Source of the DNA: Bacteroidota bacterium
GTDB lineage: Bacteria > Bacteroidota > Bacteroidia > 2-12-FULL-35-15
Length of the DNA stretch: 64,000 nt
Reading direction: 5' to 3'
NCBI GenBank assembly: GCA_947469885.1
Contig: CANIQT010000017.1
Coordinates: forward strand, 20,063 to 84,062
In this document: positions 27,236-35,418 of the stretch, piece after piece
Numbering within the stretch: position 1 is the first letter of the stretch
Layout: every line of letters begins with the position of its first letter
Notes under the pieces: generated by a model
Seen by the model: only the letters and a program-made list of their open reading frames with translations
The model's database searches: none
Told to the model about the DNA's origin: nothing
Position numbers and translations under genes: made by a program

Positions 27236-27994
27236 ATGAACATAAAAAAACATATTCCCAACGCTATAACTTGTGGCAATTTATTGTGTGGCTGCCTCGC
27301 AATAGTTTGTGCCTTTCATGATAATTTAGTTGGGAGCGCCTATTTAGTGGGCATTGCATTAATATTGGATTACTTTGATGGTTTTGTTGCCCGCCTTTTA
27401 AAAGTAGGTGGTGAGCTTGGAAAACAACTGGATTCATTGGCAGATGTGGTTACTTTTGGAGTTGTACCAGGAATTGTGATGTTTCAATTAATGAATATGT
27501 ACCAAATTGCCGAAAACTCTTCTTCTGAAATTAGTCCATCCTTACTCTTCTTTCATCAGTATTCTGTATACCTAGCGTTTTTAATTCCCGTTTTCTCCGC
27601 TATGCGCTTGGCAATTTTCAACATCGATACTCGTCAAACATCCTCTTTTATAGGTGTCCCGACACCTGCCAATGCAATGTTGATTTGTTCATTACCACTC
27701 ATAAGTTCATTTCAGCCAAACATTTTAGGCTTTGATGTCAATCATATAATAGGAAACATTTATTTTTTGCTGGCACTAACAATGATTATGTCGTATTTGT
27801 TAGTTGCTGAACTACCTTTATTCGCTCTAAAATTCAAAAATTTTAAATGGGCAGATAATAAAATCCGGTTTGTGTTTTTAATAATTTCGGTGATATTGTT
27901 AATACTATTTCAGTTCATTGCAATCCCTTTTATTATATTTTTGTACATCGTTTTATCAATTATAAATAACAAAAAAAATAAAAATGAAATATAG
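27236..27994 (+). CDS. pssA: CDP-diacylglycerol-serine O-phosphatidyltransferase
   Basis: A 252-residue integral membrane enzyme with six to seven helices. The complete CDP-alcohol phosphatidyltransferase motif D-x2-D-G-x2-A-R-x8-G-x3-D-x3-D is present at residues 45-70 (Asp45, Asp48, Gly49, Ala52, Arg53, Gly62, Asp66, Asp70). It makes phosphatidylserine from CDP-diacylglycerol and serine, the precursor of phosphatidylethanolamine. The N-terminus IPNAITCGNLLCGC is typical for the PssA type. It overlaps purS by 11 bases, an operon of two unrelated housekeeping functions. A strong promoter sits directly before the ATG. Confidence 0.93.
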   Translation: MNIKKHIPNAITCGNLLCGCLAIVCAFHDNLVGSAYLVGIALILDYFDGFVARLLKVGGELGKQLDSLADVVTFGVVPGIVMFQLMNMYQIAENSSSEISPSLLFFHQYSVYLAFLIPVFSAMRLAIFNIDTRQTSSFIGVPTPANAMLICSLPLISSFQPNILGFDVNHIIGNIYFLLALTMIMSYLLVAELPLFALKFKNFKWADNKIRFVFLIISVILLILFQFIAIPFIIFLYIVLSIINNKKNKNEI

Positions 27995-28235
27995 AGCAGA
28001 AATTAATGTAATGCCTTTGAAAGCATTGCTAGACCCGCAAGGAAAAGCCGTTACCGGAAGTATGAAAAACCTTGGCTTACCCGAAATTGAAAATGTAAGA
28101 ATAGGTAAACACATTACTCTTGAAATTGAAGCACCCTCCAAAAATGCTGCTACCACTAGGGTAGATGAAGCTTGTAAAAAATTACTGGCAAATCAAATTA
28201 TGGAATTTTACGAATTTGAATTATTCGAAAATTAA
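27984..28235 (+). CDS. purS: Phosphoribosylformylglycinamidine synthase subunit PurS
   Basis: An 83-residue protein with the PurS pattern: MKYRAEINVMPLKALLDPQGKAV at the start, NVRIGKHITLEIEA in the middle and a C-terminal ACKKLLANQIMEFYEFEL. PurS is the small structural subunit that joins PurQ and PurL in step four of purine synthesis. Length matches the family. It overlaps pssA by 11 bases and is followed by a strong terminator; purQ and purL are not in the window. Confidence 0.9.
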   Translation: MKYRAEINVMPLKALLDPQGKAVTGSMKNLGLPEIENVRIGKHITLEIEAPSKNAATTRVDEACKKLLANQIMEFYEFELFEN

Positions 28236-28252
28236 TTAAGAGGGTTTAGATT

Positions 28253-28312
28253 GCCGCACATTCACAGATTAAATCAATTATTTTTTAATCTGTGAATGTG
28301 TGGCATTTTGTT
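28253..28312 (+). terminator. Strong intrinsic terminator after purS
   Basis: Two 21-base arms (28253-28273 and 28284-28304), complementary except for one G-U pair, enclose a 10-base loop. A T-rich run (TTTTGTTTTTTTT) follows. The structure ends the pssA-purS transcript and, lying before the end of lptB on the other strand, could serve both directions. Confidence 0.85.
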
Positions 28313-28316
28313 TTTT

Positions 28317-29078
28317 TTATTTTGGAACAGTGGCGTGAACTCCCGCTTTCTTCTTGTCACGCAAAACAAAATTCTGACCAAGGTATACTCTTCGTACTTG
28401 TTCATCGTTTGCTAAAACTTCGGCGGTTCCTGCTTTCATGATACTTCCTTCAAAAAGCAAATAAGCTCTATCGGTTATTTGCAATGTTTCCTGAACATTG
28501 TGATCAGTAATCAATATTCCAATATTTCTTTGTTTTAACTTCTCCACTATAAATTGAATATCCTCCACTGCAATAGGGTCAACACCTGCAAAGGGTTCAT
28601 CCAGTAAAATAAATTTAGGATCAGCAGCAAGGCACCGTGCTATTTCTGTTCTCCTTCTTTCACCACCTGATAAACGGTCGCCCATATTTTTTCTTATGTG
28701 AATTAAATGGAATTCATTTAATAATCCTTCGAGATTCTTTGCCTGCTCTTGTTTAGTAAGTTTTGTCATTTCTAAAATAGACCGGATATTATCTTCTACA
28801 CTTAGTTTTCTGAAAACAGAGGCTTCCTGCGCCAAGTAACCAATTCCGAGTTGGGCTCGTTTATACATTGGTTCGTCAGTAATATCCACATCATCAAGAT
28901 AAATTTTGCCCGAATTAGGTTTTATCATCCCCACTATCATATAAAAAGAAGTTGTTTTTCCGGCACCGTTTGGTCCCAGCAATCCAACTATCTCGCCTTG
29001 ATGAACCTCAACTGTCACTTCTTTGGCAACTGTCCGGTTTTTATATTTCTTTACTAAATTATCGGTTCTTAAAATCAT
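28317..29078 (-). CDS. lptB: LPS export ABC transporter ATP-binding protein LptB
   Basis: A 253-residue ATPase. Walker A is GPNGAGKT (35-42, Lys41), signature LSGGERRR (136-143), Walker B FILLDEP with Asp160/Glu161, and the switch His at about 193 (TDHNVQET). The motif [18 protein letters not shown] is characteristic of LptB rather than general ABC ATPases. With LptFG it powers LPS extraction from the inner membrane. It is divergent from the aminotransferase gene with a 170-base shared promoter region. The C-terminus has a short extension ([11 protein letters not shown]). Confidence 0.93.
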   Translation of the reverse strand: MILRTDNLVKKYKNRTVAKEVTVEVHQGEIVGLLGPNGAGKTTSFYMIVGMIKPNSGKIYLDDVDITDEPMYKRAQLGIGYLAQEASVFRKLSVEDNIRSILEMTKLTKQEQAKNLEGLLNEFHLIHIRKNMGDRLSGGERRRTEIARCLAADPKFILLDEPFAGVDPIAVEDIQFIVEKLKQRNIGILITDHNVQETLQITDRAYLLFEGSIMKAGTAEVLANDEQVRRVYLGQNFVLRDKKKAGVHATVPK

Positions 29079-29179
29079 TTCGTATCGTTATTATGTTTAC
29101 AAATGTAAAACAGTTTGTTCATACTGTGAAATAAATCTTTTTCAGCAATAATCCGACCAAAAGAAATAAATAAGAATTT

Positions 29180-29211
29180 TGAACCACGTATTAGGTTTTT
29201 CTTACTTTTGT
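29180..29211 (+). promoter_or_regulatory. Bacteroidota promoter of the class I aminotransferase gene
   Basis: TTG at 29180-29182 (preceded by TT), a spacer of 21 bases and TACTTTTG at 29204-29211 fit the TTTG-N21-TAnnTTTG consensus. The predicted start of transcription lies about 35 bases before the ATG at 29251. Confidence 0.6.
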
Positions 29212-29250
29212 TTTCCTTAAAAAACAGAATTTTATTTATTAAATTTTTAT

Positions 29251-30543
29251 ATGAGCGCATCAACAATCAATCCAAATATTGAATTAAAAGTTTCGAAACT
29301 TGCTGATAACATTATTGGTTCAGAAATAATAAAGCTAGCGGCCGAAGTAAACGAAAAAATTAAGAAGGGAGAAAAGGTGTATAATCTGACTATCGGAGAT
29401 TTTAATCCCAAAGTTTTTCCTATTCCTACCGAATTAAAACAGCTTATTATCAAGGCCTATGAAGACGACCAAACTAATTATCCTGTTGCTGATGGTATGC
29501 TCGAACTACGCGAAGGTGTTTCTCATTTATTAAAAGAGCGGGGAAACCTAGATTATAAAACAGATGAAATAGTTATAGCAGGTGGTGCACGACCTATTAT
29601 CTATGCAATTTTTAGAGCATTGGTGGACGAAGGTGATACGGTAGTATTTCCTGTTCCTTCGTGGAACAACAATCATTACACCTATTTGAATAATGCAAAG
29701 CAGGTAATTATTGAAACTACAGTTGAAAATGAATTTATGCCAACGGCTGCTGATATTAGGCCTTTCATTAGTTCAGCAAATTTAATTGCATTGTGTTCGC
29801 CATTAAATCCAACTGGTACTACATTCAAGAAAAAAGATTTAGAAGAAATTTGCGATTTGGTTTTAGAAGAAAATGTGAAGCGGAATGCTGAAAACAAAAA
29901 GCCTGTGTATTTAATGTACGACCAAATTTATTGGGCATTAACCTTTGGCGAAACACAACATTTCAATCCTGTTTCTCTTCGCCCTGAAATGAAAAATTAT
30001 ACGGTGTTTGTGGATGGCATTTCCAAATCTCTTGCTGCTACAGGTGTCCGTGTTGGCTGGAGTATGGGACCCAAAAAAATTATTGAAAAAATTAAAATGC
30101 TTTTGACACATGTTGGTGCCTGGGCGCCAAAAGCAGAACAGATGGCTACTGCAGCTTATCTTAAAAATTTATCAGCATACGATAAGTTTCTGGAAGAAAT
30201 AAAAACAAAAATTGATGCAAGATTAGAGGGCTTTTATGAAGGCATTCAAAGCTTAAAGTCAGAAGGATTTAAAGTAGATGCCATTGCTCCCGAAGCTGCT
30301 ATTTATTTAACTGTTGAGTTTGCCTTGCATGGACAGACTACTGCTGACGGAAGAATTTTGCACGACACCAAAGAGGTAACAAAATATTTGTTGGATGAAG
30401 CAAAAGTAGCATTGGTTCCATTTTATGCTTTCGGTGCATCACATGATTCAAGCTGGTATCGCTTGTCAGTAGGTACTTGTAAGCTGGAAGATGTGGAAGC
30501 AGTGATAAGTAATTTAAGAGCCGCATTGAGTAAGTTGAAATAG
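29251..30543 (+). CDS. Class I/II PLP aminotransferase (aspartate-aminotransferase-like)
   Basis: A 430-residue fold-type I enzyme. Motifs include LTIGDFNPKVFP, the substrate loop NYPVADGMLELR, PLP-phosphate contacts in CSPLNPTGT, the tyrosine region YDQIYWALTF and the Schiff-base lysine Lys259 in FVDGISKSLAATGVRVGW. The C-terminal arginine is expected in WYRLSVGTC. Bacteroidota frequently encode such a pyridoxal aminotransferase of unspecified amino-acid range. It probably interconverts aspartate or a related amino acid with its 2-oxo acid. Own promoter, followed 19 bases later by manC. Confidence 0.87.
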   Translation: MSASTINPNIELKVSKLADNIIGSEIIKLAAEVNEKIKKGEKVYNLTIGDFNPKVFPIPTELKQLIIKAYEDDQTNYPVADGMLELREGVSHLLKERGNLDYKTDEIVIAGGARPIIYAIFRALVDEGDTVVFPVPSWNNNHYTYLNNAKQVIIETTVENEFMPTAADIRPFISSANLIALCSPLNPTGTTFKKKDLEEICDLVLEENVKRNAENKKPVYLMYDQIYWALTFGETQHFNPVSLRPEMKNYTVFVDGISKSLAATGVRVGWSMGPKKIIEKIKMLLTHVGAWAPKAEQMATAAYLKNLSAYDKFLEEIKTKIDARLEGFYEGIQSLKSEGFKVDAIAPEAAIYLTVEFALHGQTTADGRILHDTKEVTKYLLDEAKVALVPFYAFGASHDSSWYRLSVGTCKLEDVEAVISNLRAALSKLK

Positions 30544-30562
30544 AAATTAGTTGATTATTAAA

Positions 30563-31651
30563 ATGAAAAACAATTATTGTGTGATAATGGCGGGCGGTAT
30601 TGGTAGCCGCTTTTGGCCAATGAGCAGAACTGCACATCCAAAGCAGTTTATGGATATTTTAGGCACAGGTCAAACACTTTTGCAACAAACCTATAATCGT
30701 TTCCTTCGTCTTTGCCCGAAAGAAAATATTTATTTTGTAACCAACGATTCGTATGTTGACTTAGTGAAAGAACAAATAAAAGGAATTGATGTAAAAAATA
30801 TTTTGAGCGAACCAGCCAGAAAAAACACTGCTCCTTGTGTGGCTTATGCGTGTTATAAAATAGCTCAACTCAATCCGAATGCAGTTACTGTTATTGCTCC
30901 GTCCGACCATTTAATTTCTAAAGAGGATACTTTTGAAAAAGCAATAAAATCTTGTTTCAAAAAAGCAGCAAAACAAAATTGTCTGGTCACTCTTGGCATC
31001 CGCCCTAGCCGACCCGATACAGGTTATGGCTACATTCAATTTGTGGAAACAGAAGCAAAAGAAAAAGACAAACGCATTAAAAAAGTAAAAACATTTACCG
31101 AAAAACCTGACTTGGAAATGGCGAAGTTCTTTTTGAAAAGTGGTGATTTCCTTTGGAATTCCGGCATCTTTATCTGGAGTGTAAAATCTATTATTTATGC
31201 TTTCGAAACACTTGCACCTGAATTGGATGCTATTTTTAAAGAAGGAAACAAATTATACAATACTCCTAAAGAAGCAGAATTTATTACAAAAGCATATAGC
31301 AGTTGCAAAAACATTTCGATTGACTATGCTATCATGGAAAAAGCAAAAAATGTTTTTGTTCGTGCTTCTGTAATTGGTTGGAGCGACCTTGGAACTTGGG
31401 GTTCGCTTTACGACCACATAAAACATGATAAAGATAACAACGCTGTGGTTGGCAAAAATGTGATGCTTTACGATTCCAAAAATTGTATCGTAAATGTTGC
31501 TAAAGATAAATTGGTGATTATGCAAGGGCTGGACGACTATATTGTAGTGGAGTCGGACGGGATTCTACTTATCTGCAAAAAAGAAGACGAACAACAAATC
31601 CGCACTTTTGTGAACGATGTGAAAGTGGCAAAAGGAGAAAAGTTTGTTTAG
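30563..31651 (+). CDS. manC: Mannose-1-phosphate guanylyltransferase
   Basis: A 362-residue nucleotidyltransferase, taken from the ATG at 30563 (an in-frame TTG at 30551 is less likely). The pyrophosphorylase signature GGIGSRFWPMSR (residues 11-22) and AHPKQF follow at the N-terminus; LSEPARKNTAPC, APSDHLI, the TGYGYI sugar loop, FTEKPD and LWNSGIFIW are all as expected for GDP-mannose pyrophosphorylases. It makes GDP-mannose from mannose-1-phosphate and GTP. The isomerase half of bifunctional ManC/AlgA enzymes is absent. Supplies precursor for glycan synthesis. Confidence 0.93.
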   Translation: MKNNYCVIMAGGIGSRFWPMSRTAHPKQFMDILGTGQTLLQQTYNRFLRLCPKENIYFVTNDSYVDLVKEQIKGIDVKNILSEPARKNTAPCVAYACYKIAQLNPNAVTVIAPSDHLISKEDTFEKAIKSCFKKAAKQNCLVTLGIRPSRPDTGYGYIQFVETEAKEKDKRIKKVKTFTEKPDLEMAKFFLKSGDFLWNSGIFIWSVKSIIYAFETLAPELDAIFKEGNKLYNTPKEAEFITKAYSSCKNISIDYAIMEKAKNVFVRASVIGWSDLGTWGSLYDHIKHDKDNNAVVGKNVMLYDSKNCIVNVAKDKLVIMQGLDDYIVVESDGILLICKKEDEQQIRTFVNDVKVAKGEKFV

Positions 31652-31687
31652 TTTTTATATCCTTACTAATTTATTTCTCCCCAAAAA

Positions 31688-32989
31688 ATGGCTACCGACA
31701 GAAGAAAATTTTTGAAACAAGCCACACAGCTTGGTGCGCTTAGTATCTTGCCTTTCTCTGGCTTCGCCAAAAATAATACTCCTGAAATTGATTTCTCTTC
31801 CTTTGATTTTACAAAAATCAATACAGACGATGAACAGTTCTGGAAAATGCTCCGCTTACAATTTCCACTCCATACCGAAAAAATTTATTTGAACAATGGT
31901 ACCATGGGCCCATCTCCTTATCCTGTTATAGAAGCAGTAAATCAGAAAATGCTGCAAGTGGATACCACAGGCGAATACGGGGGTTGGGAAGAAAGTAGAA
32001 AAACAATTGCAAAATTTGTGAATGCAACTGAAGATGAAATTTGCCTGACACATAATGTTACCGAAGGAATAAATATTATTGCACAAGGATTGGAGTTGAA
32101 AAAGGGAGATGAAATTTTGCTCACCAATCACGAGCACGTGGGTGGTGCTTTGCCTTGGCTACACAGAGCAAAAGTTCAGGACTTGAAAGTGGATTATTTT
32201 GTGATTGGAAAAACGGCTGACCAAACCATGGCCAACCTAAAAAGTAAGATTACAAAAAAAACAAAAGTAATTGCGGTGCCTCATATAGTATGCACCATTG
32301 GGCAAATACAGCCGATAAAAGAAATTGTGGAACTGGCAAAAAAGCAAAATATTGAACTGTTTGTGGATGGGGCACATGGCATGGGGATGTTGAATTTAGA
32401 CCTTCACGATTTGGGTTGCGATTATTATGCAACCTGCTGCCACAAATGGTTGTGCGGACCAAAAGGCACGGGCTTTTTGTATGTAAAAAAAGAAGCGTTG
32501 GACAAACTGCAAGCCCGATACGTTGGTGCTGGAAGTGATACCGGTTGGAGTGTAATAGAGCCTCCAACACCTGTATTAAAAGGCTATGCCACTACCGCTC
32601 ATCGGTTTGATTATGGTACACAAAATGCTTCCATTTGGGCGGGAGTAAATGCAGCAATAAAGTTTTTTGATACAATAACCATGGCTGTGGTGGAAGAACG
32701 AGTGAAGTATTTGAGCACCTATTTGCAGAACGAATTACTGAAACTAAAAAACGATAATATTGAACTACTCACTAGTACCGAGCCAAAATCGAGAGGTGGG
32801 GTTACTGCTTTTAAATTAAAAAACATGGACTTCACCAAACTTCAAACCGAAGCTACCAATGCAGGTTTCAGAGTGAGGGCAGTGGCAGAAAATAATGTAA
32901 ACTGTATTCGTATCTCCACCCACATTTATAATTCGCCCGAAGAAATAAATAAGTTTGTGAAGTTTGTTGAAGAAATGGCAATGAAATAG
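31688..32989 (+). CDS. Class V aminotransferase-fold PLP protein with Tat-like signal
   Basis: A 433-residue protein. The N-terminus DRRKFLKQATQLGALSIL resembles a twin-arginine signal, so the enzyme may be exported folded with its PLP. The catalytic part has NNGTMGPSP, a PLP-binding VDGAHGMG and the Schiff-base lysine at Lys253 in TCCHKWLCGPKGTGF. This matches isopenicillin-N epimerase-like/cysteine-desulfurase-like class V proteins. The reaction is not predictable. It follows manC by 36 bases and may share its transcript. Array C lies just downstream. Confidence 0.85.
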   Translation: MATDRRKFLKQATQLGALSILPFSGFAKNNTPEIDFSSFDFTKINTDDEQFWKMLRLQFPLHTEKIYLNNGTMGPSPYPVIEAVNQKMLQVDTTGEYGGWEESRKTIAKFVNATEDEICLTHNVTEGINIIAQGLELKKGDEILLTNHEHVGGALPWLHRAKVQDLKVDYFVIGKTADQTMANLKSKITKKTKVIAVPHIVCTIGQIQPIKEIVELAKKQNIELFVDGAHGMGMLNLDLHDLGCDYYATCCHKWLCGPKGTGFLYVKKEALDKLQARYVGAGSDTGWSVIEPPTPVLKGYATTAHRFDYGTQNASIWAGVNAAIKFFDTITMAVVEERVKYLSTYLQNELLKLKNDNIELLTSTEPKSRGGVTAFKLKNMDFTKLQTEATNAGFRVRAVAENNVNCIRISTHIYNSPEEINKFVKFVEEMAMK

Positions 32990-33160
32990 TTTATTTGTCA
33001 TTGGTCATTGGTTTGTTGCGTTGCAGTGACATCCCCAAATCACTTCCAACTATGCCAATAGTTGCTCTTATTGCAAAGGTGATAAAAGTGGTTCCTTTTG
33101 TTTATTCTCCTAGAAAACCACAAAATACCCTTTTCCGTGTTTTTGCCTTATCCCGAACTC

Positions 33161-33370
33161 AACAATCCTCTCTGACACTTGTCTAAGACCATTCCCGAAC
33201 TCAACAATCCTCTCCGACACTCGTCTAAGACCATTCCCGAATTCAACAATCCTCTCCGACACTCGTCTAAGACCATTCCTGAACTCAACAATCCTCTCCG
33301 ACACCTGTCTAAGACCATTGTTGTGCTCGGTATAACCCTCCGACACCTGTAGGAAAGCATTGTTGAGTTC
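33161..33370. repeat. Array C: 42-bp dyad repeat array in a convergent intergenic region
   Basis: Five 42-bp units start at 33161, 33203, 33245, 33287 and 33329; the first four are nearly identical, the fifth is diverged. Each has the dyad GACAnnTGTC (33174, 33216 with one mismatch, 33258, 33300, 33342). Exactly 21 bp after each dyad centre sits GAACTC or GAATTC (for example centred at 33199.5 and 33241.5). The minus strand is open across the array as 14-residue repeats (VSERIVEFGNGLRR), which follows from 42 being a multiple of three. An ATG at 33391 would precede this frame, but I do not regard it as a gene. Confidence 0.85.
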
Positions 33371-33401
33371 GAAAGTGCTGAAAATTAACATTTTACACAA
33401 T

Positions 33402-34454
33402 TTAATCCTTCTTCAAATTCATATTCCCCGCAAACACCTTATTTGCATTACAAAATTCTCTGAACTCTTTGCTGCAATTTTCAATCTCCAATTTTTGAGT
33501 GTTGGTTCCAAACATGGAACTAGTGTATTCGAATTCTAATACCAAGCGGTGTCCTTTTTTTAGAGGAATGCCTTTGTGCCAGCATTTGGTATCACCAGCA
33601 AATATAGCTCCTGCATCGCCACACACTATTTTTACATCTTCAGGTTTATAATAAGGATGCAACTCTTCGTCCGGAATTCGTTCATATCCTCTTTTCAACA
33701 TTTCGGCAGGTTTGGCATCTGGCAAATGCGAACCTTGAATATAACAGTGAGGACCATTTTCCATGGTTACATCGTTAATATAAAAAAACATTTTCAGCCA
33801 TTTTACTCTGTCCATATCAAAATGGTAAAGTTGTGCAGCTTCGCTGGATGCTTGCTTCTGAAACGCTGTGCTCCACCACATGGCAGGAAAATCAAATATC
33901 GGCTCACATCCTAAATAGTTTCTGGCTATATTTAAAAGCACCGGGTCCATCATCAGTTGCTGAATGTCGGGGTTGTTTGCCAAATCATTCAAATCAAACC
34001 GATAAATTTCTGCCAACGGTTTTTCAGGATTATAAGTTATTTTTTCGTTGTAAGATGGAGGAATGCGAGCAGATGTTTTTAAAGCAAAATTGTAAAGTTT
34101 ATCACAAACTTCTTTGCTTAATTTTTTATCAAAATGAGAATAACCGTTTTTGTTTAATTCAGTATTTACTTTTTCAAAATCAACAAGTGAATAATTACCA
34201 ATTACTCCTTGCAGGTTACCGGAAATAACAACCGGAGGATTCGTTAATTTTATTTTACTGTTGAATTGCTCACTGTAAGTCCCATTGGTGGCGCAATACA
34301 AATTTATAATGGACATGTAGGCTTCGTGGGAGGTTTTTCCTGTTTGTAAAAATGTTTGGTAACCAGCCACAAAAATCTGTTCTTGCTTTTTAAACTTTAT
34401 TGCTTTCTTAATTTTAGCTGGAATAAATTTGGCTGCAATTGATTTTACATTCAT
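33402..34454 (-). CDS. PhyH-like Fe(II)/2-oxoglutarate dioxygenase
   Basis: A 350-residue protein. The metal triad is visible: His211 and Asp213 in LYHFDMDR, and His293 in CWHKG, with a 2-oxoglutarate-binding Arg in GHRLVLEFEY about ten residues later. It matches the phytanoyl-CoA dioxygenase (PhyH) superfamily, whose members hydroxylate lipids, sugars and natural products. The N-terminal 100 residues are an extra, unassigned region. It ends 13 bases after the acyltransferase gene in a run with wzt and wzm, suggesting that it modifies the exported glycan or its lipid. This context-based role is inference. Confidence 0.82.
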   Translation of the reverse strand: MNVKSIAAKFIPAKIKKAIKFKKQEQIFVAGYQTFLQTGKTSHEAYMSIINLYCATNGTYSEQFNSKIKLTNPPVVISGNLQGVIGNYSLVDFEKVNTELNKNGYSHFDKKLSKEVCDKLYNFALKTSARIPPSYNEKITYNPEKPLAEIYRFDLNDLANNPDIQQLMMDPVLLNIARNYLGCEPIFDFPAMWWSTAFQKQASSEAAQLYHFDMDRVKWLKMFFYINDVTMENGPHCYIQGSHLPDAKPAEMLKRGYERIPDEELHPYYKPEDVKIVCGDAGAIFAGDTKCWHKGIPLKKGHRLVLEFEYTSSMFGTNTQKLEIENCSKEFREFCNANKVFAGNMNLKKD

Positions 34455-34467
34455 TTTTAAATAAGTA

Positions 34468-35418
34468 TTAAATTGTTTTTACAGATTGAATCAACACACT
34501 TTTTGCATTCGGCATATCTTTTTGATTTTCCGAAACAGTAAATTTATGAACCATTTCGCTATTAATGTCAAAATCAATTGTTGAAACTAAATTCGGTTTA
34601 AGTTCTTTGGTTTGATGGTGATAATTTATTTTCAATACACTAGCACTATCATTTTTTATACTCAGCAGAATTATTGTTTTATTTTTTGAATTAATACAAA
34701 CCGAAAACGAATCCATCATTTTAATTCCTCCCAACTTTCTGAATTGATTCAACGATTTTAAATCGGTGTAAAAGCCGGAATAAAAATAAGGCAAATCAGC
34801 ATCGTTCAAATAATCAATACTATCTTTTGGTTCAAACAAAAGTCGTTTTTTAACAAGCGTTGCCGGAGCACCAGCCATAATGGAATAGGGCTCCACATTT
34901 TTTGTTATCACCGCATTTGCAGCTATCACACTGCCTTTGCCTATAATTACGCCCGACATTACTACCACATTAATACCTATCCAACAATCGTCTTCAATCG
35001 TAATTTTTTTAGAATGTTGTTTTGATAAGGTAGCATCAGCAACCACCATTTCGTCTTGGTCTTTAATATAAAATTCGGGTTTCAAATTATAATAATGCCT
35101 GCCCGAACTCATATACACATTGGGCGCAAACAAACAATATCGCCCTATTTCAATATCGCCAAGCAAAATACATCGGTCTTGTATGGAAGTGCTGGCGCCT
35201 AAACTAATGAGGTGAAGAGGACCCATCTCCACATTTCTTCCCACATAATTATTGCCTTCAAAATAAATTTTTCCGTTGAGAGGACATAATAATATAGCAC
35301 TGGGATGTATAGAAACATTGTTTCCCTTTGATACGTTTAAAGGATATTGATTTTGGTGAATAAGTGTGGCATCGTTTCCAAAAACCACTCGTTTTATTTT
35401 ATGAAATGCTCTTTTCAT
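34468..35418 (-). CDS. Left-handed beta-helix (hexapeptide) acyltransferase
   Basis: The start is taken at ATG 35418 (316 aa), overlapping the wzt end by 20 bases; the ATG at 35466 would overlap by 68. Residues about 40-190 show hexapeptide repeats of the [LIV]-G-x4 kind (EIGRYCLFAPNVYM, IEDDCWIGINVVVMSGVIIGKGSVIAANAVITKNV), ending AGAPATLVKKR. The GRHYYN segment with its His resembles the WcaF/NeuD/maltose acetyltransferase active site. A C-terminal about 100-residue domain (from DSIDYLNDADLPYFYSG) is unassigned and beta-rich. It probably acetylates a sugar of the exported polysaccharide. Confidence 0.82.
   Translation of the reverse strand: MKRAFHKIKRVVFGNDATLIHQNQYPLNVSKGNNVSIHPSAILLCPLNGKIYFEGNNYVGRNVEMGPLHLISLGASTSIQDRCILLGDIEIGRYCLFAPNVYMSSGRHYYNLKPEFYIKDQDEMVVADATLSKQHSKKITIEDDCWIGINVVVMSGVIIGKGSVIAANAVITKNVEPYSIMAGAPATLVKKRLLFEPKDSIDYLNDADLPYFYSGFYTDLKSLNQFRKLGGIKMMDSFSVCINSKNKTIILLSIKNDSASVLKINYHHQTKELKPNLVSTIDFDINSEMVHKFTVSENQKDMPNAKSVLIQSVKTI

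Noticed and set aside
33110..33400. Repeat-protein gene on the minus strand (14-residue VSERIVEF repeats)
   Set aside because: Openness follows from a 42-bp period without stops; array B, with the same geometry, is not open. No start context or domain supports translation.
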